64,000 bases of DNA from Liquidambar formosana (Eukaryota; Streptophyta; Magnoliopsida; Saxifragales; Altingiaceae). The translations under genes and the position numbers were made by a program. The stretch covers positions 41,724,792-41,788,791 of the forward strand of contig CM077821.1 of the NCBI GenBank assembly GCA_039720395.1. The letters are read 5' to 3'. A model generated the notes under the pieces. The model saw nothing but the letters and a program-made list of their open reading frames with translations. It was not told the DNA's origin and ran no database searches. The number at the start of each line of letters is the position of its first letter. The first letter of the stretch is position 1. Below, piece by piece: positions 1 to 23,730 of this stretch.

Positions 1-3000
1 AATGAGAATAATGACGTAAAGACTAAGGCCATTATTTATGTATATAGCACTATATGGAGATGATTGAAAATTGCAATAATGCATCATAATTTTATCGTGG
101 GTTGGCTTTGAGAGGCCGGGGTTGGCTTTGAGAAGATATGATAGAGGGAGGAAAAAAATATCAAAAAATAGGGACCGCCATGGGATCGATCATCTTGTGA
201 TATTGTAAATTTGTTTTCTTGACAATAAAATTTTACGTCATCTTCAATCCAACTTACGTGTTGAGGGTAAATATCTATTTTTAATATTAATGATTGAATG
301 ATGATCATTTTATTTTAAAATTAACAAACAAAATAAGCAAGACAATAACAAACGGGTCCAATTTTCCCATTAACTCAACCTAGGTCTGGTAGTGGACATA
401 AACATGAGAGAGAGAGATCATTGGAATTGTCATAGGGTAATAAAAAAGAAACAAAATTGACGTACACGCATTATCCGCATGGTGGCCACAAGCTATGATG
501 TGCCATGACAAGAGAGGGTGCAATCAAAAAAAGGCATATCACAACCCTCATCCACCCAGCCTGTTTGTCCTGGTTTGTATTGTATTTGGAAGGCTAGGTT
601 AAAGTGGTCCATTCATACGTAGTGCAAAGCTAAACAACAAAATGGAGAAAAGGTCCCAATGGTACGTGTCAAACCAAAAAAAAATAAAAAATCAAAGAAG
701 AAAGGTCCCAATCCCAATGGTGTGTGGAGACCAATTAACCCTAACAGGTTTTCCTCTCTCTCTCTCACTCTCTCTATCTAAATCTCTCTCTCTCTCTATC
801 TAAAGGCTCACTCTCTCTATCTAAATCTCTCTCTCTCTATATCTAAAGGGGGATTTGAAAAGGAAAGATGAAATTGGTGAATGTATGGGCTTTTGGGAAA
901 GTTAAAAAATGACAGTACGATGTACCGAAAAGTGAGGTGTGGTGTCATGTGGTTTTGGGGCCAAGGTGAAAAGAAAAGTTCAATAATTGCATGGAAATTA
1001 AAGAGGCATACATGTGATTCATCCAATTTGACAACTCCTTTTTTGGGCATCTATTGTTTGACAATAATTCTGAGGATTCACATGTACGTATGCTAGACCT
1101 GGGTTTACAGTGAAGTCACTTCTGGTCTTTCTCTTGCTATATAACCTTCATAGTGAGTACATGTGCTCACAGTGCACCCATTGTGGATCCGCCCTTTGCC
1201 TTTAGAATTAGATAATAAAGTCTTATTTGCATTCCACCAAGGCCCAAGTCTACAGCCATCTTTATTTTATTTTATGTTTTTTTTCAACTAAAAAGATTAA
1301 TTGTATTAATTCCGTTATAATTATAAAAATAAATAAATAAGTACTGCCACCATTACCCCAAATTTTCCAAGAGCTAACATCAGTATGCTTAGATACTTGG
1401 GTACATATTTATATTCAGTCAAACGGTTTTAAAAAATTCAACATTCGTCTTATAAGTGTTCTTGTTTTTTCTAACCGTTCACACATAAGCACCTAAACAG
1501 AGGAAAAAAGTCAAGTACGTACTAATTATCCGCCAAATCAAGGAAAAAAGTGGAGCATAGTTGCACAAATCCTTCATCATCAGAAGTGAAAACAGCCCTA
1601 CATCAGAACCCCACCAACACATTGCGATAAAGCAATAAAGCCTATGAGCAAATGTAATGTAGACAAAATTAGGGTTGAGCATGGTAGGAGAAGGGTTAAC
1701 CTTCTTTTACTATAGTAGACAATAACAAGGTCTGTCATTATCATGGAGTACTAAAAATAAACCTCTTAGCATTTATCGCACTTGCTGCACTCACCAAATA
1801 GTTACCATTTTTCGACAATGTAATGTAGACTGATTTGGACTATTCTGAGATTTTCCCAGATTTTCTGTCAAAATCGTTCACCATTGCCAAGAAAATTATG
1901 TGGCAAAGAATCGTGAAGAAAAACTGGTGAAGAGAAGCTATTTCCTTCCCATTAATGTTGTTGACAATTATAAATGCAAAGGAGTAGGCCCAAGTCTACA
2001 AGGACCCTCCCATAAATGAATTCATAAAAGATTTTTGTACGTTCATGTAGGGGTGGGAATCACGTGAATTACTCATTCACAAAAAATCCCTCTCCATCCG
2101 AGTGTAAGAAAAGTTTTACTTACAAAATGAGTAGCATCCCTCTTGTATGGATCAAGAATTTGAAGAAAAACTTCACTTCTTGACTTTTACATTGATGGGG
2201 AGACAAGATTAGAGTAAAATGAAGTGAAGTGGAGAATTTCTCTTTTCTCATTGATACTTGCCGAGATAAAAATATGGGGTTTTTTTTTTTTTTTTTTTTT
2301 TTCCTTTTAACAAAACTTGTATTAGCGCAATTATGCTTTATATTTCAACTTGAGAGCCTGTTTCTCCACTCTTTTTTATTGCATCCACATCACTTCATGA
2401 GCACAAAGACTATATTTGGTACGCCGGATTAAAAGGTTGAATAGAATACGATTATTATATAAACAAAAAGTCTTTGATTACTTTGTTTGAAGTGAGGAAG
2501 ATAGTCTTTTGGATAATTTTCTATTCCATTATTATTTTTAAATGAGATGGTATCTTAAAATAAAAATATATCACATCTCTTAGTGGGTTTATTATATCTC
2601 ATGTATGGAGGATATATATCCTATAAATAATATATCCTTTATTTGAAAATAGAACAAAACACCTTAAAATATCATATCCGAACTATCTAGTATACCAAAT
2701 ATAGTCAAAAGGTATGAAAATAAGTAAGGAAGGATGTGAAGACACCAAAAAAAAATGTGAAAATAAATCCTCCCTATTTCAAAATGCCATCATCAATTAG
2801 AATCGGAGAATACAAGATTTTACACAAAATTTAACCCAAGAAGAATTGATCATCCTGAATGGGGAGAGTGGTATCGAGGGGATTTAGTAGACCCGCTTCA
2901 TGTGGGTCCCATCACCTACTAGTTGGCGCGTTAGCCTGCCAATATGTTCAAAATTATTTTCCTAATCTACCTCTTATGTAGGCCGTAGCTAGGCCTTGGA

Positions 3001-3036
3001 CCTGCAATGTGGCCAAATACGGCCTCCAAAATGGAA

Positions 3037-3067
<31 letters not shown>

Positions 3068-4532
3068 GGTTAGACTCCTTATTTTTAATTATTAATTAAT
3101 AAATCTTGTGATTGGACACTAATGCAATTTCATATGCTTTAATTGAAAATTCGATCAACTCTTAGTCTTATCCATTAATTGAATTTCTATGCAAATAAGG
3201 TGAAACAGTGCTCCTACATAAAAATCGGTAGATCTACCGAATGTCTTCTAATCTTTTTGCTTGCCATGGCCTAATAGAGGACGAATTCCGTATCTGTGAG
3301 GTTCTTTTAACCTAAGTTGTTGGTGAAAACCTACTACACTGGCTGCCTGGTTTCAGTTCAGTACACTTTGTGCCTACACACTGGCTAATCAAAAACAAAA
3401 CAGTACTCCCCTTGTCCAACGTTACACCACTGATGCACATGTTATTAGGACCCACGGAGGAAAAGGGGAAGGAAAAAAAAAAAGCGAGATGCTCATGCTA
3501 TTGGGGTAGGCATTCTCAAGGTGTACCTTTGAAGTACCCACTGTTGACATGACACAACACAGCATGTTTACAGGCACCGTGTGGGTCACGGCTGCCGCTG
3601 GAGCACCTCTGTCGACACAACATGACATGCGTGTTGGTAACGGCTTCGACCAGAGTACCTGTTTTGACACAACACAATAACATGTGGGTGTACGTACAAA
3701 ATCCATGTCCGGCCGATCCAGCTAATGTCAGATACTCAGCAAAGAGTACTGAGAATGAAAACCGGAATAAAATGAGACCAAATGCTAGTAAATGCTCAAA
3801 AAAATTGATGAAGAATGACCATAATAGAGATGGATGACCAGACATACAAAAGGGCATGCACATGTTATTCTTGCAGCTCAGATGAAGACGACTATGTGAT
3901 TGGAATGGCTAGAATCATGCATGTGATCCTGTAGGAAAGATTGTGAGAGATCATGATAGGTCATAAATGAAAGAAACTTCAAACCAGAGAGTCAAGACAT
4001 GTTTCCAAAACAAAATTTAAAATCGGTACAATGCTAGTACTAAACAGTAGCGTCCACTGTAAGAGTCCCTAAACAGAAGAGTCAGGCTAGAAACAAGATT
4101 GAAAGAATCAGTACCTTTTGGACTCAATAATTGCCATTTAACGGCTTGTAGTGGCGGAATAAGATATCTTCTCCTCCAAGTAGAACAGGGTAAAGAATTA
4201 TTGGTGTTAATGTAAGCATTTCCAATGTTTAAAGTTTTTTACTATCGCTATTCTTAATTTCCAACTCTTTTCTTTACCGATGTTGCGGTTGAACATAGAG
4301 TCATCACATCAATGCCACATCATCAAAGTGTATTTTTCTTAGATGGTGTGTTGACATGGAATCACCACACGTAAGCTGCCATGTCAAGTGGTAAAACAAT
4401 TGGAAAAAGTAGCATTTTCCTAAAGTTTTTACTAGCAGGCACTAAGTGTAGACATTAAATGGGGTAAGTGAAGGCCTGAAGGGCAAGAAATGTTTGCCGC
4501 CTCTAATAACTAAACCATCATCTCTCAAAAGA

Positions 4533-4568
<36 letters not shown>

Positions 4569-4704
4569 TGGAAGTCAGATGTCGGCTCCTCCTATAAAAT
4601 AGGGTGCAAATTATGCGTCTCCAATTAAGTTTTAGAAACATCAAGTAGGCACATTTCTTGTGTTCAAAACTTCATATGCATTCCATCCAAAACTCCCAAG
4701 GATA

Positions 4705-4736
<32 letters not shown>

Positions 4737-5032
4737 GGAAACAGAAATGAATGAAACAAATAGGCAAGATTATGGACAGTGTTCTCCAAGAAAAAACTGA
4801 TATATCTAATCCGACTTTGAATACCCAATAGAAAACTAATTAATAAATACAACACACAAACACGAAAATGGACAGGACTCTCCCTCTCTGAAGCCTGGAT
4901 AATCTTTACACCAATTTGCGCTTCCAACTTTGTTAAGTTAAAAAAGATCATACACTAGTAAAAAAGAGATATGTATGACAACTATCGATTGTGTTGTTTT
5001 TCTGGTTACCAGGATCATGTATTTACTGAGCT
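1..5032. other. Intergenic region downstream of the CDPK gene
   Basis: No gene is supported here. The open frames present are short, start at arbitrary codons and show no recognisable family. Contents include pyrimidine-rich minisatellite sequence near 752-850 (units like ctctctctatctaaa), an (AAT)n run near 3038-3064, a (GT)n(GA)n compound microsatellite near 4532-4567, a degenerate set of acacaacac-containing units at about 3540-3690, and a MITE at 2408-2706 (listed separately). The end next to 5033 should hold the 3' UTR of the minus-strand kinase gene. Confidence 0.6.
2408..2706. mobile_element. MITE with GACTATATTTGGTA terminal inverted repeats
   Basis: The left end reads gactatatttggtacgcc and the right end reads the reverse complement of gactatatttggtatac, giving inverted termini about 300 bp apart. 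AAA occurs on both sides and could be a 3-bp target duplication. The interior is AT-rich and non-coding. A related copy in the opposite orientation lies at about 45726-46010: both contain aagtctttgatt and a gggtttattat segment in the same relative order. Superfamily is not certain; a 3-bp duplication would fit PIF/Harbinger. Confidence 0.6.
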
Positions 5033-16314
<11,282 letters not shown>

Positions 16315-17890
16315 CAAATGCCCAATCTCAAACCCTTAAGGAGCCTCTTCCGTGAACATCAACATTGCAATTGAACCTCATTGATCCCATTAACAGCGAA
16401 AATGGTATGAAGTTTTCAAGCTTTGTGATCAGATCAGACGGCCTTGAAACATACCCCAGGTTTTTTCGGTTCCAAACAGCATCTGTTTGGAAACCCTAAA
16501 AATGCACCAATTTCAAACTTTTTCCCTTGGTGTATCAAACTCAAAGATCTCAAAAATCCAATTAATTATCAAAAAAAAATATCTCACAAAAATATAAATT
16601 TAAGGAAAATATAATAATTTGTTAGGGAATACAAAATGCAATGCAGGAAAATTTACAGTAAATCTCGACTTTCAAGAGAAGAAATGAAAATTCAATATAA
16701 TGTTTTATGTGTGGAAAAATTGGAAGGAAAATTTGAAGAGGAGAGAGAAAATGGAGGAAAATGAGAGAAAGTGAAGAAGGTGGAGGGAAGCTGAGTCAAC
16801 AAGGAGAGGAAGAGGCAGGGATCGGTTGGTCTGAGATTGATGATGATGATAATTTCAGTCAAAAATGGAAGGGGACGCCCGCCATGTCCAGGTTGGGACA
16901 GAGAGAGATTTTGTTAAAAATCCATATTCAAATTACATAATAATTACATTAAAAAAAATATATATCCATATGCGATGATGATTATGGTTTATAGTTGGAT
17001 TAATTGAAAATTAAATGTTATGATTATGGTTTAATGTTATCCATTTTAATTTAATTTTCTGCATGCGGGGGAGGGACGGAGTGGAGAGGGTGTCACCACC
17101 TTGATTAATGAATGTGTTTATTCCAGACACGTCATTTGCACTGCATGGATTACCGTCTAGTGTGTGACGTCTCTCTTTGATTTGTTTCTACACGTCATCG
17201 GAGATAGTATGGTGTGGGTCTAATGGCTTGGTCATTAATTTATTTTTATTTTTATTTTTTATAGCAAAGAGAGATATTATAAGTCATTATGATAATTGTT
17301 CAATTTAAGGACTCGTTTAGTTGTTTAAATAAAAATAAATCATGAACGGCCATTGTCAAGATCATTGGATGCAACGTATGAGACCTTTCATCGTTTTTAA
17401 ATGATAATGATAATATGATATTTATGAAATAATTCATGAAATATTTTTATTATAAATTTTACTTTTAATAGGTTATTATTCTCTGAAATTTTCTCATTGA
17501 AGAGGGTAGATATCTGCCATCAATATTATATAAAATATATTATAATTATTTAATTTATATTTAAACAACTTGCTTTAAGGGAAAAACTAATCCAAGGATA
17601 CCTTTGACCCTCTCTCTCACCAATTTTTTGACATGGCACGTTGCATTGGCATACTGTGACTGTGACTGTCAACCACCCGTACCTATCAAGCTGTTTTTAG
17701 GTGCCACATTAATTCGTTGGTAAAAATAGTCAAAAAGTTTTTGGGCTCTTTTCCAACATATATTCTTTCCGTTCATTCAACTGTTTCCTCATTAAAAATA
17801 AATTTTATATATATTTATTTAAATACTGCTTTTCAATTTTTAATTTTTAATTTTTAGCTTTTACTTTTTTTTTTGTTCATATCTGCGCAC
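16315..17890. other. Upstream region of the CDPK gene
   Basis: No coding sequence is seen. On the minus strand the first few hundred bases upstream of the ATG are pyrimidine-rich (16720-16810), as in many plant 5' UTRs, so transcription may start around there. Farther upstream, at 17127-17197, there is a cluster of ACGT-core sites, listed separately. Confidence 0.5.
17127..17197. promoter_or_regulatory. Cluster of ACGT-core (bZIP-type) sites upstream of the CDPK gene
   Basis: Two identical 8-mers ACACGTCA at 17127-17134 and 17190-17197 flank TGACGTC at 17165-17171, about 810-880 bp upstream of the kinase ATG. ACGT-core elements of this kind are bound by bZIP factors, including ABA-response and TGA factors. 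Three in 71 bp suggests a regulatory module. Function is inferred only. Confidence 0.4.
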
Positions 17891-18812
17891 TTTTTTTTTT
17901 TTTTTAATAAACAATCATAGACTTAAAATTAATAATCAATAGCCTAATACAAATCAATAAGAAATTGATCCCTAATAAATTTCGGGACTTTTTCCATCCA
18001 AACACATAAATCATCAATATTTTGGACATATCTTGCGAGGCCATATGCAATTGCATTTCCTTCACGACGAATACGACAAAGGATACAGTGTCAAAAAATT
18101 AAGAAGCATCAAAAAGAATATCCTCAATAATAAAACCTAGTGGAGTTAAGAAAGTCTCATGAGATATGAGAGTCGTGACAACTTCAATGCAATCCCCTTC
18201 CACCTCCACGGAGTGCAACCCCAACTCACGTGCAAATCCCATAGCATACCGGACCGCTATAGCCTCCACCACAACCATCGGAAAATCACCTAACAGCTTC
18301 TTTGAACTGGTAGCTAGCAATAACTTGACCCTCTCAATCCCTGACTATTACACCCATGCCCACACAAGACAACTCCCCAAATAACGCATCATCCACATTG
18401 ATTTTAAAACACTCGCCCTTGAAGGTCGCCAACGGACCATTGGCCCACTCCGACCTGATGTCCCCTCCTTGGCGGCAGCTGCTGAAAAATCTTGCCATAA
18501 AGTGGGAGCCTTCCTTACAAGTGCAAGTGGTTCCTCCCTCATTCCATCAAACACCCACTGGTTCTGCCCATGCCAAATTGTCCACAAGGTCAGTAAAATC
18601 TGCACAAATAGCTCCTTGTCAGTGTGCTGATGAAGCTCATTCAACCAGCCGTTGACAGTGCTCCACCTCCTTGCCATCCCAACCCACTAACCTACTAAAC
18701 CATCTTTGCAAAAATACAATCCCGCAGACAATGATAATAGTTTCCTCCTCCTGTCCACACGGGGGGCATAACGGGTCCTCAAGTACTTTCCACCTTGCAA
18801 GCCATGTTTTAA
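17891..18812 (-). mobile_element. LINE/RNase H-type retroelement remnant
   Basis: Minus-strand frames encode a zinc-binding CPPCG segment near 18760. They continue through LLTLWTIWHGQNQWVFDG (about 18580) to an RNase H-like RVT_3 region (VVVEAIAVRYAMGFARELGL, then VEVEGDCIEVV, 18200-18280). Frames are interrupted by frameshifts. A poly-T run at about 17891 on the plus strand marks the 3' tail. The RT core is missing, so this is a 5'-truncated dead copy. Confidence 0.8.
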
Positions 18813-19299
18813 TATGTTTCTAGATAATTTATTAAAATAGAGCGTTCAAGAAATTTAAACTCTCGTACCTAAAAGAAAAATCAACTAATTTTCCATGTTT
18901 TTGAAAACGTGAGCCCAAATATTAATACCCATTAAAACAACTTGAAAACTAATAAGTTTTCACAAATTTTCCATCACTTTCATTTTTGTCATGAAAATAG
19001 TTTGTTTATAAAAATAAAATAAAATAAAACAAAAAAAAAAAAAAAAACATGTTTTTGAGTTGCTAACTAGACGTTGTAAGTTTTTTCATATTTTCCTATT
19101 ACAATTAACTAAAGTTTTAGTAAACAAATCCAATAAGTAAAAATTTGAGGGGCGGGGGTGGGTGTTGGAATTTTCTACCTATACAGGTAAACATAGTTCA
19201 GTAATTATGTTTTGTAAGAAACCAGATTAGTAAGAATGACTTGCTTTAATAAGGAGTGACCCTCTAGGGCTCAATGAATGGTTAATGATCACCCTCTTA

Positions 19300-20636
19300 G
19301 GCAGTGTTTGGTTCATGGGAATCATTCCCAGGAAAGAGGTTTGATTCCTCTTTCCAGTGTTTGGCACCACCACATTCCTAGGTAAATTGCATTCCCGCTA
19401 TGCTAGGATTCCCACAAAAAGGGTGAATCACAAACCCACCTCAGAGCTAGGTTTGCAAATGGATTCCTGGGAAAGGCTTTTAGTATAAATTATAATACCA
19501 AGCGTGCCCTTTGTTTTCAGTAACAAAATTTTATAATTCCAACTCATGTCCTTATCCTCTCCAAAGAACACGATCCAGCCAAAACCCATAAACACCCATC
19601 ACCGGAATTCTTGAATCAAATGCTCTCCACCCCCAACCTCTTTCAACTTGCCGTTTTCGACGCCGACTTCCCTCCACCTGCCGTTTCAGATCTGAGGTAT
19701 TTAAATTTTTTTTTTTTCAATTGTTTCATTTGTTGGGGAGGGTTCGAATGGTTTGGGATGGTAGAGATGGATGGGGATGGTTGTGATGGAGAAGAAGAGA
19801 AAGGCGATGGCGGCGAAGGTGATTGCGAGAAATTTTGTGTGCAATTTCTGGCCATTTTTGGGTTTTTAGAACATATTTGCGTATTGGATTTCTTACCCAT
19901 CGGCTATGGTTTGTGTGCAATTTCCAACCATTTTTTGGTATAATATTGAGAATAATTTGGGTGAAATTCAAGTACTTGGTGAAGGGGATGAAGAGGAGTG
20001 TTGAATTGAAGGGGTTTCCTTAATATTTTGTCGGAAATTGCTGAGGTGAGGGGTGTGGATTTCACTGGAGAAGAAGACGACGGTGGTGAGGGGTGTTTGC
20101 TGGGTGGGTATTGGGTGTAAAAGAGTGATGGGTAGTGTTGTAAAAGGTGAGGGGTGTAGATTTTTTATAAGAGAAAACCATCTGCCATGCAATATAGTCA
20201 ACTAAAAGTGGGTATAGTTGGCTAATTTTTTTTCCCACATAAGATAACTCACTGCCATGCAATATAGCCAACTAAAAGTGGGTATAGTTGGTTATTTTTT
20301 ATTTTTTTTTTCACATGACATACCCACTGCCTTGCAATATAGCTAACTAAACGTGGGTGTAGTTGGCTATTTTTTTTTTTTTACAAGAGAAAATCATCTG
20401 CCATGCAATATAGTCAAATTTGATTTTTGTAAAATAAGGGTATTGTGGGAATTTACTATATTTGGGAATCACATTCCTACCCAACCAAACGTGGTAATGG
20501 GAATGTTATGTGGGAATCATACTTTCCATTACCACGAACCAAACGTGGGGATGGGTATCATTCCCTCACATTCCCATTCCCAAGTAATGGGTCATTCCCA
20601 GTAATCACATTCCCATTCCCCGAACCAAACACTGCC
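19300..20636. mobile_element. PIF/Harbinger-like non-autonomous element (1.34 kb)
   Basis: Perfect inverted termini GGCAGTGTTTGGTTC...GAACCAAACACTGCC are flanked by TTA on both sides (19297-19299 and 20637-20639), the target duplication of PIF/Harbinger elements. Subterminal sequence is rich in attcccattcc motifs. The interior has no transposase and holds a minisatellite at about 20180-20425. I regard the short open frames inside as chance. Confidence 0.85.
20180..20425. repeat. Minisatellite inside the 19.3-20.6 kb element
   Basis: Four imperfect copies of a roughly 80-bp unit containing ctgccatgcaatatagtcaa, then agtgggtatagttggct and a T-rich stretch. It looks like an internal expansion of the transposon. 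Confidence 0.85.
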
Positions 20637-20918
20637 TTAGTCTATTGAGTTATAGTGCACTTTATTGCGTGTTAGAGCCTTGTTTTTTTCCTACGATGGA
20701 GTTTCCTATTTTGTGTTAGCAGTCCTTGATGGTTAGAACTTGTATTTGGTTTCTCTGTAAATAAAGAGGGTTGGTTCGTATTCTTACTCAACTAGTTGCC
20801 ATCTACCCATTAAGATTGTGCAACCTTCAGAGAAAGGAGAGAGTAGAAGACTTTTTGTGCCTATTGGATTAGATTCTAGGAGGCCCCAAATCTGTGTTGG
20901 CAACCCATAATCTATTTT

Positions 20919-21537
20919 GGGCCTGTTTGGGTATTTTCTTATTAATCTTCATAATCTATTTTAACTATTAAAAGTGATTTTAGGCCTAATTTCTCTTAAG
21001 TTGGGGTACCCCAGTTTCTCTCAAAATTGAGCGGGAGTTTTCAATGAAACTTATTGTATTACCAAATATACCCTCCATGTTTTAACACTTTAATGAAAGA
21101 ATACCATCGTATCCTCTTAGCCCACAATCATACGGTTTTGCCTTATCCTCAAATCTGCCATTCTTGCTCTCTCGTCTCTCTTATGAGCACTGTTCACAAC
21201 CAAAACAAATCCTCGTTACAAATATTTCACCAAGTAAAACCAATCTCTCTCTCTTCAACATCTTTTTTGGTATTTTTCTTTCTTTTCTCAATTCATTCTT
21301 ATAGAAGCCCTAAACCCTTAATTTTCTTTGTCAGTTTATTGCTCTCTTTGTAAGGGCAATAGCTAGTGTTATTTCAGTGTCAAAATCACTTCAACAGATA
21401 TTGTTGCCAAACAAATAAAAAATCACTTGTGATAACAAAATCACTTTAAAATACAATTTGCAAACACTAATAAAATTCTCTACTACTACTACTAGCAGCT
21501 TCTAACAACATAAGTTAAAGCTATCCCAAACAGGCAC
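20919..21537. mobile_element. Candidate MITE with GCCTGTTTGGG termini
   Basis: Left end gggcctgtttgggta; right end is the reverse complement of gtgcctgtttgggat. This terminal sequence is common in plant hAT or Harbinger MITEs. No target duplication is clear, and no transposase is encoded in the 0.6 kb interior. Confidence 0.5.
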
Positions 21538-21724
21538 GAACCATCAGATATTAATTTGCTTGTGATACACACTAAACCTCATTATTTATTTTAAGTTGTT
21601 ATTATGCATGCTTATAATTTAGTAATTATTATTGTGATTATGAATTTTGTTCATCAACAGAGACTATAGTGAATCTAGATGAATATTTATCATGAATTTG
21701 TTAGTAGCTTTAATTAAGAAACAC

Positions 21725-22170
21725 AGTCAATTTTTTTCCCTTTTCTCAGATAAAAAATTTAATTTTGTTGAAACTAATGAAAACCCATATATAGCACCAT
21801 CTCCAAATCCGAACTTCAGTCCTCCACGCATATGCTACAGCCCACTGCATGCCCAAGCCAGTGATTGACCATTCCATACATTCTGTTCAAAAAAGAAATT
21901 AAAAAAAAAATTAAAAAATTACGTAAAAACTAAGTCTGGTTAGACTTTGACTGACATGGTCCCATTCATGATCTCAACGGATTGATTGTTCCATCGAAAG
22001 GTTAAAATAACCATATTTTGACAGCCGGCAAACTCTACTAAACCAACAAACCCATATTCAAATCCAAAAAACACCCATTCAAAGAAGACCAGTCCTTTGG
22101 ATTTTTTCCCATTAAAAGACTCATTCTTTCTACAACACAACAAGCTTCATCATACATACATATATATACA
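21725..22170 (+). promoter_or_regulatory. Promoter region of the VQ gene with W-box sites
   Basis: TTGACT (a W-box, the WRKY-binding core) occurs at 21947-21952 on the plus strand and as AGTCAA at 21725-21730. Possible TATA boxes are tatatag near 21788 and tatatata near 22161; which one is used cannot be decided from sequence. W-boxes make sense because VQ proteins partner with WRKY factors and many VQ genes are WRKY-regulated. Confidence 0.4.
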
Positions 22171-22192
22171 AGTTCAGGTGCCTTAGAGCTCA

Positions 22193-22678
22193 ATGCAAAA
22201 ACTTAACCCATTCATTTCAAGTGCCTTGACTATTTGCCCAATGTCAATGGATTCCTTCAACAAGAATCATAGGATGAGGGGGTTGCATGGTCCAAGGCCT
22301 CCACCGCTCGGCGTAAGCAGAAACGTTAACTCTTCCAAAATCAAGAAGCCACTTCTGAATGGAAGACATTCACCCGTCATAGTCCATCTGAGATCCCCCA
22401 AGATTATACACGTGAGACCCCAAGATTTCATGGGCCTCGTGCAGCGCCTGACGGGGAAACAGGCGTCAATGGTCGACTCCTCTCGCTCCTCTGCTTCATC
22501 GACTTCTTCTTCGTCGCGTGTAGTGGTGGCCGATGAGACGGTGAGTGGGAGAGATTTGGTTAAAGGCCAAGAGAAGTACAAGAGTGAGGCTGATTCCGGC
22601 TGCCTTCAGGCCGGGTGTCCTGGCGTATACGTAAATTTTTATGCTAACTGGCAAGACTTTGGGCCAACATTGCGATAG
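22193..22678 (+). CDS. VQ-motif protein (MKS1/VQ8-like), intronless
   Basis: A single 161-codon frame. The VQ signature FMGLVQRLTG (residues 79-88) matches the family consensus FxxxVQxLTG. It is preceded by LHGPRPPPLGVS (31-42) and SSKIKKP (47-53), the N-terminal block typical of the MKS1/VQ8 subgroup. A SPVIVHLRSPKIIHVRPQDF stretch leads directly into the motif. A Ser-rich segment follows (about 95-108). VQ proteins are small nuclear cofactors that bind WRKY transcription factors, often downstream of MAP kinases, in defence and development. The first ATG is used here; internal ATGs at codons 17 and 19 could equally be the start, and the conserved block begins only after them. The C-terminal tail is not familiar to me. 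Confidence 0.9.
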   Translation: MQKLNPFISSALTICPMSMDSFNKNHRMRGLHGPRPPPLGVSRNVNSSKIKKPLLNGRHSPVIVHLRSPKIIHVRPQDFMGLVQRLTGKQASMVDSSRSSASSTSSSSRVVVADETVSGRDLVKGQEKYKSEADSGCLQAGCPGVYVNFYANWQDFGPTLR

Positions 22679-23730
22679 GTAATGCGCCAGTGCTACTCCA
22701 AAGATATTGTAATCGACAAGACAGAGTACTGCAAATAACCTGCAGCTGCCAAGTTTGCTATTAATGGGAGCATGTCTTCTTGATTCCTTCCCCATTTTTG
22801 GACAAGGAAATATGATTATGTGTGTACATGTATTATATTTATTGGGAAATACTAGTTCATTTTGATGATAGAACATATTTACTAGTTCATTTTGAGCTTT
22901 AATGGTAGTGAAAAATGATAAAAATATTAGCAACTGGATCAATAATTAATTAGAGACAGCTATTATGAGCCTATTATTATGCAATTGGTTTGGTTTGATT
23001 ATAATGTTGTATTGTGACGCCTACGATGGAAATCATGCCTCTTAAAAGCGATCTTTAAATTTACCCACAAATAAAAAGGAGATTAATTAAAAGTGTGGAA
23101 TGCCAAATATTGTGAGTGATAGTATTCTTATTTTATCAGGCTGTAGTTTTCCTTTTGTTTGTATTTCCCCCAGTACCCAAAAAAAAAAAAGAAAAAAAAA
23201 AGGTTTCCTTAAGTTACGAAGTTGCCATTGGAAGGTTTATTATATTAATTTTGAATGATTGAGCTACGATATTATTTTGAAGAATGATATGAATGGACAG
23301 GGGCAAAGCCTAGTGGAGCCCTAATGTATATTTTGTACCTTTTTTTTAAAGAACTACAAATTTGGCCCTTCTAAAATTTTGTTTTTTTGGTCCTTATATT
23401 ATTTCCATCAAAATATAACAATGCATTTCATGAATTTCTAGGTTTTCATGAGCACTCACTCTCATTTCTCTCCCCTTTGTGCCTTTTCCTTCAAAGTTTG
23501 ACCCCTCTAAATCAAATTCTAACTACGCGTACCGATTCCTTAGTCAATTTAGATCATAAAATAAAATGCTTTTTACCATTTTTGAATATGTACGTTTTTG
23601 GTAGGTTTAGTCCCAAATGGGGTTTTACTTTTCCTCGGGTCTTCTACCTCCCAAACCCTCTGCAAAACTATTCTGCACATTTTCTGTATTGATACTCTAC
23701 CAATACGCTGCCTTCCCTTCTTTCTACTAA
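22679..23730. other. Intergenic region after the VQ gene
   Basis: AT-rich, no gene or clear repeat structure seen. It should include the VQ 3' UTR and polyadenylation site. Confidence 0.55.

Noticed and set aside
3422..3863. Overlapping open frames on both strands
   Set aside because: Start contexts, composition and lack of any recognisable motif fit chance frames in degenerate repeats.
19611..19943. 110-codon frame with an acidic stretch
   Set aside because: It lies inside the PIF-like element, overlaps equally long frames on the other strand and resembles no transposase or host family.
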